A stretch of 37,133 bases of DNA from the NCBI GenBank assembly GCA_012728075.1, contig JAAYFV010000126.1, forward strand, positions 1 to 37,133. The letters run 5' to 3'. The translations under genes and the position numbers were made by a program. Origin of the DNA: Tissierellia bacterium. Its GTDB lineage: Bacteria; Bacillota; Clostridia; Tissierellales; Tepidimicrobiaceae. Below, one piece after another: positions 29,401 to 37,133 of this stretch. The notes beneath the pieces are model-generated. The model worked only from the letters and a program-made list of their open reading frames with translations. It ran no database searches and had not been told where the DNA came from. Within the stretch, counting starts at the first letter, position 1; every line of letters begins with the position of its first letter.

Positions 29401-31834
29401 GCAAAGTTATAACTATTATATAATGTTAAAGGAGAAATATTCTAATAGTAGAGGATATAGCTATGAAGTAATTAGCTATTATTATAATTTTTTAAGTGAA
29501 TTTTATTATACCTTTGGAAGATGGAAAGAAGCTTTAAAATATTCAAATATGGCTATTGAAGCTTGCAAGGATTTTAGTAATGTAGAATTTATGATGTCCA
29601 AGGTAAGAAAATTAAGTATTAGATACTTGACAGATGGAGTATATGATAAGGATTCCATAGAAGAATTAAGAGAAGAACTTAAAATTATGAAATTAAGCTA
29701 TAATAGAAGAGATGGATTATTGCGGATGGCTATAATCCCCTATTTGGAAGGAGACTATGAATATGTACTAGATATCCTAAAAGAAGATATTAAGCTGAAA
29801 GAAAAATATTCAGCTCCCATATTAGATTATAAGAGCAAAATATTACTATACGGAATTGGCTATTATAAATTAAGTAAAGAAAATCTACTTGATATAGAGA
29901 AGAATATGAGAAAGTATGATTTACCCCATATAGATGTATATGCAAATATCATATTAGGATCAAGATCTATACAATATGGCAAACCTTATCAAGCCATTAA
30001 TTACTTGCTGGAAGCTTTGGATTTAATCTATGGACTAATTAAGAATATTCCTGACAGAGAACTTCAGATAGGCTATATAAAACGTCATAAAGGGGATGAT
30101 ATAAAACTAAAGATGACCCAAACAATTGAAAAAGCATTAGGGATTAAGGTGGATTCTATTTACATAAAGGATATAGATTTAGATCAAAACATTGAAAAGT
30201 ATTTTGATTATAGACCTTTGATTGCTATAATGGATGATGAAGATTTTAACAATATAATAGAATCTAATTATTATTATGGAGATATTAAGGATATTTCTAA
30301 TATAGAAACTTTGATATCAAATCTAACATCAGATTATGAATATAATTTGAATTTAATACTTAAGTACATTGGGAGGGAAACTTTAGCTGAAAAAGGATAT
30401 ATATTAGCTTATGATGATGAAAAAAGCAAATATTTACCTATTGCTAGTCTAAACAATAATGATATGTATTGGTTTCCTAATGAAAATTTATTATCTTTAG
30501 CCAATAGATATGAAGATGGGATATTGATTACTAATGGTAAAGAGGCAAATATTATAGGATTACATAGGGAATTCCTTTCTAAAGATATTAGGGCTTTAAT
30601 CTGTGTTCCAATCAAAGGGATTCAAAGGGAAGATAATTTTTTAGAAATAGAACGTCGTAGAAAAAACTGGATTACTTCTCAAAAAGTTGAAGGATATATA
30701 TATTTAGAGACAGGAAGGGTATTTAATCGTTTTGATAATAAAAGGCTTAGATTAACTAACTGTTTATCTCAAATATTATATATGAGTATAGAAAACTATA
30801 AGCTCAAGATATTATCAACTATAGATAAATTGACTGGTATCTATACTAGGAAATATTTTGAAAATCAGTTTAATAGAGTATTTGATGAAGCTAGGCTAAA
30901 TAGTGAAAACTTTGCAATACTCATGTTGGATATAGATAGGTTTAAAAATATAAACGATACTTATGGGCACAGAAAAGGGGATGAAGTGTTAAATAGGATA
31001 GGACAATGTATTAAAGATAGTGTTAGAAAAACGGATATAGTAGCTAGATATGGTGGAGAAGAGTTTATAATAATACTTAGAAATGTTGATTTAAAAGAAG
31101 CCAAGGATATAGGAGAAAAGATTAGGATAAACATACAAGAATTGAGAGTTTCCCATATAGAGGAGCCTATTACAATAAGTATTGGGATATCTCAATTTCC
31201 AAAACACAGTCAATTCAAAGAAGAGCTAATAGAAAAAGCCGATCAAGCTTTATACAATGCAAAAGAAAAAGGCAGAAACAAGGTAGTTGTTTGGGAACCC
31301 CATTTGGAAAACACATTAAATAGAGTTGACAAACTAGCAGGCATTTTATCTGGAAATATAAATCAAGATCAAATAAACATACTAGCTTTATTAGATATTA
31401 TAGAACTAATCAATAGTAATATTAATAAAGAGGAAAAAATACTTGAATTTTTGGGTAGATTAGTAGAAACAATAGAAGGAGAATATGCAAGTTTGATATT
31501 ATTTGATAAAAAAGGGGAACAAGGAGATGTACTTTCTCGATCTAGATTAAATCAGAAGGGTGAAAGAAAACCTTTTATTAATCAAGATATAGTAAATAGG
31601 GCCATTGCCAATAGAAAAGGAGAATTTTTAATAGATTGGGACAGTCTAGATGAGATGGATTTATTGATAACAGGCACTCCTAATTGGCAGTCGGTAATAG
31701 TGATTCCTTTGGAGTTTGAAGGGGAAATCAAAGGGATCGTATATATTTCAGTCCCATTAAAAGAGAAAGAGTTTGATTATAATGATTATAATATGGTTAG
31801 GGTTTTGTGTAGTGTTATTTCAGCTATAATATAG
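26441..31834 (+). CDS. 1797-aa signalling protein: (pseudo)kinase + AAA/STAND-like ATPase + TPR + GAF + GGDEF + GAF
   Basis: Kinase-like N-terminus (KLFMKLY..., VYKYLSPSHIYVLEDNSIKLMDLA, APEVL, DKYSLGMIIAYLLT); IVGREKEI...VKGDTGLGKTRFL Walker A; YLIIDSVDNGD Walker B; TPR-rich middle; DKLTGIYTRKYFE...LMLDIDRFKNINDTYGHRKGDEVL...RKTDIVARYGGEEF GGDEF; GAF-like C-terminus. Confidence 0.9.
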   Translation: MKLIDNRYRVDEILEDSLYSSLYRVTDFWDDDKKLFMKLYNTERQADVISYFIENFIALSNVKHRYLLTANQFDIIKTIDRKKVDIKQYYLTTEYISAPSLDEVYMDLSLEDRLYIILQLCTVLDFIHYRGLVYKYLSPSHIYVLEDNSIKLMDLATINERTINRYYDDLTRYFIAPEVLLEHDDIIDKEADKYSLGMIIAYLLTEDFYNFDNNDISYMEHFPLGYEQKKLLSSVIADFTKKDPAIRKRSLRELIYDINTLFSMNYKYDLVEERGTLNFKTKIVGREKEINAILSIDDNIFDNKLNGKMILVKGDTGLGKTRFLKEISYLLKMRGRNVYFTEVLHTGNTPLKAIENLLRQTIKDTPTHIMSKFGKELARVLPELKYMLDIDYHYNLGEDRERLRLYDRIASYLEELSKDKPIYLIIDSVDNGDPQLLFLLDYIFKSLDKGRVVLILAINENKISKDYVKEDIIRQWSNHGDVEQINMTNLDLSEIGEFIQYILGISYKPLKFSAVMLKESQGNPRYIEYMMKDLHATGELYLSAEGYWEIKTKKYSDIYFLSSIDEALKSQIYYMKKEHRDIIEIISIYDSSVSKNTLLDILNMDKEKLDKNLEELVDMGIIEERVADWGYSYSISNIQLKRIIYHQIPQEQRMMFHKRIAKILESKYSQNYKSILDELTYHLMSSNQREKALEYLVKEAEEANAYSSKGTLLWEEAYEIASTLDSEHKIKILENLGRIYSIKGENQKALNIYKELFKCGQELDKIEYLVMAKIGMGEIFLNRSSIELALKEAQESIEISKAENYIGGFIKASILHNKILLDNGNFEEVKENMKELLEICFSNGLDIYLGDIYNIIGLSHYYTGDMDNAINNYEKSIHSFQQVNNFIDSTKPINNLANIFIQHGKIAKANEYYEKGLDIVDRYGVLNLKMIFLNNIGSTYIITHDYEKGKKYIEESRTIAIEIEEANIEFLTNINLGLIHLYIGEYEQSYNYYIMLKEKYSNSRGYSYEVISYYYNFLSEFYYTFGRWKEALKYSNMAIEACKDFSNVEFMMSKVRKLSIRYLTDGVYDKDSIEELREELKIMKLSYNRRDGLLRMAIIPYLEGDYEYVLDILKEDIKLKEKYSAPILDYKSKILLYGIGYYKLSKENLLDIEKNMRKYDLPHIDVYANIILGSRSIQYGKPYQAINYLLEALDLIYGLIKNIPDRELQIGYIKRHKGDDIKLKMTQTIEKALGIKVDSIYIKDIDLDQNIEKYFDYRPLIAIMDDEDFNNIIESNYYYGDIKDISNIETLISNLTSDYEYNLNLILKYIGRETLAEKGYILAYDDEKSKYLPIASLNNNDMYWFPNENLLSLANRYEDGILITNGKEANIIGLHREFLSKDIRALICVPIKGIQREDNFLEIERRRKNWITSQKVEGYIYLETGRVFNRFDNKRLRLTNCLSQILYMSIENYKLKILSTIDKLTGIYTRKYFENQFNRVFDEARLNSENFAILMLDIDRFKNINDTYGHRKGDEVLNRIGQCIKDSVRKTDIVARYGGEEFIIILRNVDLKEAKDIGEKIRINIQELRVSHIEEPITISIGISQFPKHSQFKEELIEKADQALYNAKEKGRNKVVVWEPHLENTLNRVDKLAGILSGNINQDQINILALLDIIELINSNINKEEKILEFLGRLVETIEGEYASLILFDKKGEQGDVLSRSRLNQKGERKPFINQDIVNRAIANRKGEFLIDWDSLDEMDLLITGTPNWQSVIVIPLEFEGEIKGIVYISVPLKEKEFDYNDYNMVRVLCSVISAII

Positions 31835-31849
31835 TTTAAAACTATATTA
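31827..31849. repeat. 23-nt perfect inverted repeat (11-bp arms), candidate operator
   Basis: TAATATAGTTT-A-AAACTATATTA, overlapping the stop of the upstream ORF and preceding the LacI-family gene. Confidence 0.45.
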
Positions 31850-31912
31850 CATTAATTCAATATAATATAATCAAAGGATATTCGAAATAAACATTATGTG
31901 AGGTGGATTATT

Positions 31913-32920
31913 ATGTCAGTAACTATAAAGGATGTAGCAAAGTTGGCTGGAGTATCTATATCTACAGTTTCAAGAGTAATAAATAATTCTAAGCCTGTAA
32001 GTCCAGAAGTACGAAGAAAAGTACTAGATGCTATAGATGAGCTAGGTTATAAACCTAATCAAGTTGCAAGGAGCCTAGTTACAAAGAAATCTAATCTTAT
32101 AGGTGTAATTGTAACAGATATTGGTAACTCCTATGTAGCGCAGATGATACGGGGCATAGAAGAAGTTGGCAGAATGTACAATTATGACATATTATTATCC
32201 AGTAGCTATGGAAATCCAGATACGGAGATGAAATTTGCCGAACTGTTAAGAAGCAAGCAAGTAGAGGGAATTATTTTGATATCAGAGACTATTAATAAAG
32301 ACGTGATAGATGAAATAAAAGGATTTAATATACCCTTTGTATATTTAAACAAATTTTATAAGGCTTCAGGACTCCCCTCTGTCTCTATAGATAATTATGA
32401 GGCAAGTGCTATTATGACAAAATATCTATTGGAATTAGGTCATGAGAATATATTGTATGTAACAGCCCACGAAAACCAATTGGGTTCGGTAGAAGAGGAT
32501 AAGATAAAGGGATATAAGGAGATTATAAATAAATTTAAAAAAGATGAGTTAATATTATCAGCGGCAGGTTTTACCATAGAAGATGGATATAATATTGGTA
32601 ATGATTTAGAAAAAATTATAAAGGAGAAGAATATAACTGCTGTTTTTTGTTGTCAGGATGAAATAGCCATAGGGCTTATAAATTATTTTTATGACAATCA
32701 AATAAAAGTTCCAGAAGATATATCTATATGTGGTTATGGGGATACTAAAATGGCCTCTATTTATCGCCCAGAAATTACCACTATAAAGGAACCTTATTAT
32801 GATATAGGGGCGGTAGCTATTAGAAGGATAATAAAAGAATTAGAAGGTGAAAAAATAGAAGAAAAAAACACTTATTTACCAATTCAATTAATAGAGAGAA
32901 AAAGCTGTAGAAGAATTTAA
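31913..32920 (+). CDS. LacI family transcriptional regulator
   Basis: MSVTIKDVAKLAGVSISTVSRVINNSKPVSPEVRRKVLDAIDELGYKPNQVARSLVTKKSNLIGV, canonical LacI HTH. Start moved to 31913 (GAGGTGG SD). Confidence 0.95.
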   Translation: MSVTIKDVAKLAGVSISTVSRVINNSKPVSPEVRRKVLDAIDELGYKPNQVARSLVTKKSNLIGVIVTDIGNSYVAQMIRGIEEVGRMYNYDILLSSSYGNPDTEMKFAELLRSKQVEGIILISETINKDVIDEIKGFNIPFVYLNKFYKASGLPSVSIDNYEASAIMTKYLLELGHENILYVTAHENQLGSVEEDKIKGYKEIINKFKKDELILSAAGFTIEDGYNIGNDLEKIIKEKNITAVFCCQDEIAIGLINYFYDNQIKVPEDISICGYGDTKMASIYRPEITTIKEPYYDIGAVAIRRIIKELEGEKIEEKNTYLPIQLIERKSCRRI

Positions 32921-32936
32921 TAGTGGTGGTGTCTTT

Positions 32937-33503
32937 ATGAGAGCTTTTGTAGCACTGGATTTTGATTATAATTTGAGAATAACTTTACGTAGTATTCAAA
33001 ATAATATTAGGCTTAACGCTTTAAAGGGAAGTTGGGTTAAGGATGAAAATTTCCATTTGACTTTAAAGTTTTTGGGAGAAATTGACCAGTCCCAAATAGA
33101 TTTAATAGGGCAGGTTCTTGAACTTGTCCCTAAAAATTATTCTTCCATATATTTAAAATTAGATGAATTAGGTTATTTTAACAGAAGAAAAGATCAATAT
33201 GGTGTGATTTGGATAGGATTTAAAGGAGAAATTAACAAATTGAATAAAATATATGATATAATAGAAGAAGGTCTAGAACCTTTAGGTTTTAAAAAGGAAA
33301 AAAGGCCCTTTAGACCCCATATTACATTGGGAAGAAGAGTAGTACTGAATAAGTCCTTTAATCAAACGCAATATCTTAAAGATGTAAACATAGATCATAG
33401 TTTTTTGCTAGATAGATTGGTTCTTATGAGAAGTGAGGAGATTATGGGCAAGAGGATATATACTCCAATAAAATCCTATAAATTGATAAATGACCACAGA
33501 TAG
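32937..33503 (+). CDS. thpR: RNA 2',3'-cyclic phosphodiesterase (2H phosphoesterase)
   Basis: Two HxT motifs: FHLTLKFLGEI and PHITLGRRV, with the MRAFVALDF start typical of ThpR/LigT. Confidence 0.92.
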   Translation: MRAFVALDFDYNLRITLRSIQNNIRLNALKGSWVKDENFHLTLKFLGEIDQSQIDLIGQVLELVPKNYSSIYLKLDELGYFNRRKDQYGVIWIGFKGEINKLNKIYDIIEEGLEPLGFKKEKRPFRPHITLGRRVVLNKSFNQTQYLKDVNIDHSFLLDRLVLMRSEEIMGKRIYTPIKSYKLINDHR

Positions 33504-33519
33504 TATCTGTGGCTTTTTT
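33494..33519 (+). terminator. Rho-independent terminator overlapping the 3' end of thpR
   Basis: CCACAGA-TAGTA-TCTGTGG followed by CTTTTTTA; includes the TAG stop codon of thpR. Confidence 0.8.
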
Positions 33520-33531
33520 ATACACTTTATT

Positions 33532-33560
33532 TAGATAATGTATCAAATCAAAATTATAAT
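33532..33560 (+). promoter_or_regulatory. Candidate sigma-A-like promoter for hutH (TAGATA-17 nt-TATAAT)
   Basis: TAGATA (33532-33537), 17-nt spacer, TATAAT (33555-33560), just upstream of the hutH SD. Confidence 0.4.
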
Positions 33561-33579
33561 AATCATAGGAGGGAAGCCC

Positions 33580-35106
33580 ATGAACAAAGTATTAATAAAT
33601 GGTAATAATTTAACATTAGAAGATTTTATTAATGTAGTAAGGCATAATTACACAGTTGAACTAACTAATGAAGCAATAAAGAAAATTGAAAGATCTAGAC
33701 AAATAGTAGATAAATTTGTAGAAGAAGAAAAGATAGTATATGGTATAACAACAGGTTTTGGAAAGTTTAGTGATGTAAACATATCTAAAGAGGAAACTAA
33801 AATTTTACAGAAAAATCTTATTATGAGTCATTCTTGTGGAGTAGGCAATCCTTTAGATGAAGAAATTGTAAGAGGAATTATGCTCCTTAGAGCTAATGCG
33901 CTAGCTAAAGGACACTCTGGTATTAGATTATCAACATTAAACACTTTAATAGATATGTTAAACAAAGGAGTACATCCAGTAATTCCAGAAAAAGGTTCTT
34001 TAGGTGCTAGTGGAGATTTAGCTCCTTTATCCCATATGGTATTGGTCATGCTAGGTGAAGGGGAAGCGTATTATCAAGGAAAACGATTAAAAGGAATTGA
34101 AGCTATGAAAAGAGCAGAAATTCCAACAGTGGAATTAACATCAAAAGAGGGATTAGCATTGATAAATGGCACTCAGGTGATGACTTCCATTGGTGCATTA
34201 ACTCTTTATGATGGAATAAATTTAAGCAAAACTTCTGATATAATTGCAGCTTTAACTGTGGAAGCACTAAATGGAATAATTGATGCTTATGATATTAAAG
34301 TGCATGATGTAAGGAAACATATTGGGCAATTGAATACTTCAAAAAATTTACTTAAACTATTGAAAGATAGCAATATGACTACGAGGCAGGGAGAATTAAG
34401 GGTACAAGATGCTTATTCTTTACGATGTATACCCCAAATACATGGAGCTAGTAAAGATGCAATAGATTATGTAAAGGAAAAAGTTAATATTGAGATGAAT
34501 TCAGCAACAGATAATCCGTTAATATTTGATGAAACAGAAGAAGTAATTTCTGGTGGCAATTTTCATGGGCAACCTATGGCATTAAGTTTTGATTTTTTAG
34601 GAATTGCATTGTCTGAAATAGCAAATGTATCAGAAAGAAGATTGGAAAGACTTGTAAATCCAGCTTTGAGTGGATTGCCAGCTTTTTTATCTAGAAATGG
34701 AGGTTTAAATTCAGGATTCATGATAGTTCAATATTCTGCAGCTTCTTTAGTATCGGAGAACAAAGTTTTAGCTCATCCTGCTAGTGTAGATTCTATACCA
34801 TCTTCAGCAAATCAAGAAGATCATGTGTCCATGGGTACTATTGCTGCAAGAAAAGCAAAGAGCATATTAGAAAATACACGAAAAGTTTTAGCTATGGAAC
34901 TTTTAGCAGCTTGTCAAGGTATTGATTTAAGAGGGAAGAAAAAATTAGGAAAAGGTACTGAAATAGCTTATAATATAGTTAGAGATAAAGTTCCTACCAT
35001 AGAAGAAGATAGGATAATGTATGAATATATAAATATATGTGAAGATATGATTGAATCTAATATTATATTGGAAAAGGTAGAAGAAAAAATTGGAAAATTA
35101 TTATAA
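33580..35106 (+). CDS. hutH: Histidine ammonia-lyase
   Basis: GSLGASGDLAPLSHM (ASG motif forming MIO), YGITTGFGKF, FHGQPMALSFDFL, SSANQEDHVSMG. Start moved to 33580 (AGGAGGG SD); track start is 33538. Confidence 0.95.
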   Translation: MNKVLINGNNLTLEDFINVVRHNYTVELTNEAIKKIERSRQIVDKFVEEEKIVYGITTGFGKFSDVNISKEETKILQKNLIMSHSCGVGNPLDEEIVRGIMLLRANALAKGHSGIRLSTLNTLIDMLNKGVHPVIPEKGSLGASGDLAPLSHMVLVMLGEGEAYYQGKRLKGIEAMKRAEIPTVELTSKEGLALINGTQVMTSIGALTLYDGINLSKTSDIIAALTVEALNGIIDAYDIKVHDVRKHIGQLNTSKNLLKLLKDSNMTTRQGELRVQDAYSLRCIPQIHGASKDAIDYVKEKVNIEMNSATDNPLIFDETEEVISGGNFHGQPMALSFDFLGIALSEIANVSERRLERLVNPALSGLPAFLSRNGGLNSGFMIVQYSAASLVSENKVLAHPASVDSIPSSANQEDHVSMGTIAARKAKSILENTRKVLAMELLAACQGIDLRGKKKLGKGTEIAYNIVRDKVPTIEEDRIMYEYINICEDMIESNIILEKVEEKIGKLL

Positions 35107-35119
35107 AGGGGGAGTTTAA

Positions 35120-37133
35120 GTGTTAAATAATGATTTAATAAGCAAAGCTATGACTATTAAATTAGGAGACGAATTGCCTCCAGAACCTAAATTTCAAGAA
35201 GGAATTAGAAGAGCACCAAAGAGGGAATTCACTCTTACTAAAAGAGAAACAGAAATTGCTCTAAAAAACGCCCTAAGATATATACCAGAAAAATTACATG
35301 AAACATTAGCTCCAGAATTTTTAAAGGAACTATTAACTAGAGGAAGAATATATGGCTACAGATACAGACCAGAAGGGCCAATAAAAGGTAGACCAATAGA
35401 TGAATACAAAGGAAATTGCATTGAAGGAAAAGCATTTCAGGTAATGATAGACAACAATCTAGATTTCGATGTAGCCCTATATCCTTATGAATTAGTAACC
35501 TATGGAGAAACAGGACAAGTCTGTCAAAACTGGATGCAGTATAGATTGATAAAGAAGTATTTAGAGATATTAACAGAAGAACAAACCTTAGTTGTAGCCT
35601 CAGGTCATCCTGTAGGACTATTTAAATCCTCACCTAACAGTCCTAGAGTTATCATAACCAATGCTTTAATGGTAGGTATGTTTGATGACGACAAACATTG
35701 GAACAAAGCCCAAGCCATGGGTGTAGCTAATTATGGACAGATGACAGCAGGAGGTTGGATGTATATAGGACCTCAAGGGATTGTCCATGGAACCTACAAC
35801 ACCATACTAAACGCAGGTAGAATGAAACTAGGCATAGAAAAAGATGGAGACCTAAGAGGTCACATGTTTGTAAGCTCTGGATTAGGAGGTATGAGTGGCG
35901 CTCAAGGAAAAGCTACAAAAATTGCAAATGGAGTTGGAATAATAGCAGAAGTAGATTATTCAAGAATTAAAACCAGAGTAGACCAAGGTTGGATAGATTT
36001 AGTATTAGATGATTTAGAAGAAGTATTTAAAACAGCAGAAGAATATATGAAAAAAGGAGAACCTATTGCTATTGCTTACCATGGAAACATAGTAGATCTA
36101 TTAGAATATGCAGTAGAAAACAATATACACATAGAACTTTTATCAGATCAAACCTCTTGTCATGTACCCTACGATGGAGGATACTGTCCTCAAGGACTAA
36201 CCTTTGAAGAAAGAACCAGAATGTTAGCAGAAGACAAAGAAACCTTCATAAAACTAGTAGATAAATCCTTAAAACATCATTTTGAGCTAATAAAAGAATT
36301 AGTAAACAGAGGCACTTACTTCTTTGACTATGGAAATAGTTTCATGAAAGCAGTATTCGATGCAGGAGTAAAAGAAATAGCTAAAAATGGGATAGATGAA
36401 ACAGAAGGATTCATATTCCCATCCTATGTAGAAGACATAATGGGACCAATGTTATTTGATTATGGTTATGGACCCTTTAGATGGGTATGTTTAAGTGGAA
36501 AACATGAAGACTTAATAAAAACAGACAAAGCAGCAATGGAATGTATCAATCCCAATAGAAGAGGCCAAGATAGAGACAACTATATATGGATAAGAGATGC
36601 AGAAAAGAATCAATTAGTAGTAGGAACTCAAGCTAGAATACTATATCAAGACGCCCTAGGAAGATTAAAAATAGCCCTTAAATTCAATGAAATGGTAAGA
36701 AATGGAGAAATAGGGCCTGTAATGATAGGAAGAGATCATCATGACACAGGAGGAACCGACTCACCCTTTAGAGAAACAGCTAATATAAAAGATGGCAGCA
36801 ATATAATGGCAGACATGGCCACCCATTGTTTTGCTGGAAATGCAGCTAGAGGTATGAGCCTCGTAGCATTACACAATGGAGGAGGGGTAGGAATAGGAAA
36901 AGCCATAAATGGTGGTTTTGGTATGGTACTAGATGGAAGTGAAAGAGTAGATAATATATTAAAAACTGCAATACCTTGGGATGTTATGGGAGGTGTAGCT
37001 AGGAGAGCTTGGGCTAGGAATGAAAACTCTATTAAAACAGCTATTGAATATAATGAACAATTTAAGGATACAGATCATATAACTTTACCATATTTAGTTG
37101 ATGATGAATTAATTAAAGGATTGGTAGAGGAGG
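35120..37133 (+). CDS. hutU: Urocanate hydratase (3' end truncated by the window)
   Basis: GTG start at 35120 with GGGGGAG SD; translation contains GKAFQVMIDNNLDFDVALYPYELVTYGETGQVCQNW, VASGHPVGLF, YGQMTAGGWMYIGPQGIVHGTY, SDQTSCHVPYDGGYCPQGL, GRDHHDTGGTDSPFRET. Follows hutH. Confidence 0.95.
   Translation, partial: MLNNDLISKAMTIKLGDELPPEPKFQEGIRRAPKREFTLTKRETEIALKNALRYIPEKLHETLAPEFLKELLTRGRIYGYRYRPEGPIKGRPIDEYKGNCIEGKAFQVMIDNNLDFDVALYPYELVTYGETGQVCQNWMQYRLIKKYLEILTEEQTLVVASGHPVGLFKSSPNSPRVIITNALMVGMFDDDKHWNKAQAMGVANYGQMTAGGWMYIGPQGIVHGTYNTILNAGRMKLGIEKDGDLRGHMFVSSGLGGMSGAQGKATKIANGVGIIAEVDYSRIKTRVDQGWIDLVLDDLEEVFKTAEEYMKKGEPIAIAYHGNIVDLLEYAVENNIHIELLSDQTSCHVPYDGGYCPQGLTFEERTRMLAEDKETFIKLVDKSLKHHFELIKELVNRGTYFFDYGNSFMKAVFDAGVKEIAKNGIDETEGFIFPSYVEDIMGPMLFDYGYGPFRWVCLSGKHEDLIKTDKAAMECINPNRRGQDRDNYIWIRDAEKNQLVVGTQARILYQDALGRLKIALKFNEMVRNGEIGPVMIGRDHHDTGGTDSPFRETANIKDGSNIMADMATHCFAGNAARGMSLVALHNGGGVGIGKAINGGFGMVLDGSERVDNILKTAIPWDVMGGVARRAWARNENSIKTAIEYNEQFKDTDHITLPYLVDDELIKGLVEE

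Noticed and set aside
33828-34049. 73-aa minus-strand ORF inside hutH, plus the small ORFs at 1595-1804, 3825-4049, 4595-4789, 6914-7135, 15308-15511, 15797-16087, 20057-20239, 21799-21981, 24748-24981 and 30409-30615
   Set aside because: All lie antisense to convincing genes with no independent coding evidence.
1-37133. CRISPR arrays, tRNA/rRNA, transposases, phage genes, toxin-antitoxin or defence islands
   Set aside because: Scanned for direct repeats, integrase/transposase-like ORFs and tRNA-like cloverleaf/CCA signals; none recognised. The window reads as core chromosome with a few unusual large proteins.

Overview
AT-rich chromosomal window that looks like a low-GC anaerobic Firmicute (Clostridia/Tissierellia-like; inferred from gene content and codon usage only). 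I see no phage, transposon, CRISPR, tRNA or rRNA signal. From left to right: (i) a minus-strand operon sdaAB-sdaAA, then a 1611-aa multidomain protein (HD + helical region + NadD-like nucleotidyltransferase + possible GNAT + PRTase-like) and a lactate/malate-dehydrogenase-like protein truncated by the window edge; (ii) a divergent cis-prenyltransferase and a PspC protein; (iii) an FHA / FtsW-RodA / class B PBP / PepF cluster; (iv) nadK, an RluA-type pseudouridine synthase and two uncharacterised divergent genes; (v) an FtsH-like protease followed by a well-supported 6S RNA gene with its own promoter and terminator; (vi) a small zinc-ribbon protein, a PHP phosphatase and a BmrC/BmrD-like heterodimeric ABC exporter; (vii) GDPD, lipid kinase and MarR genes; (viii) a 1797-aa pseudokinase-AAA-TPR-GAF-GGDEF-GAF protein; (ix) a LacI regulator, thpR, hutH and hutU (right edge truncated). 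The best candidates for undescribed biology are the 1611-aa HD/nucleotidyltransferase/PRTase protein with its LDH-like partner, and the pseudokinase/diguanylate cyclase giant. All domain calls come from reading motifs by eye; no searches were run.
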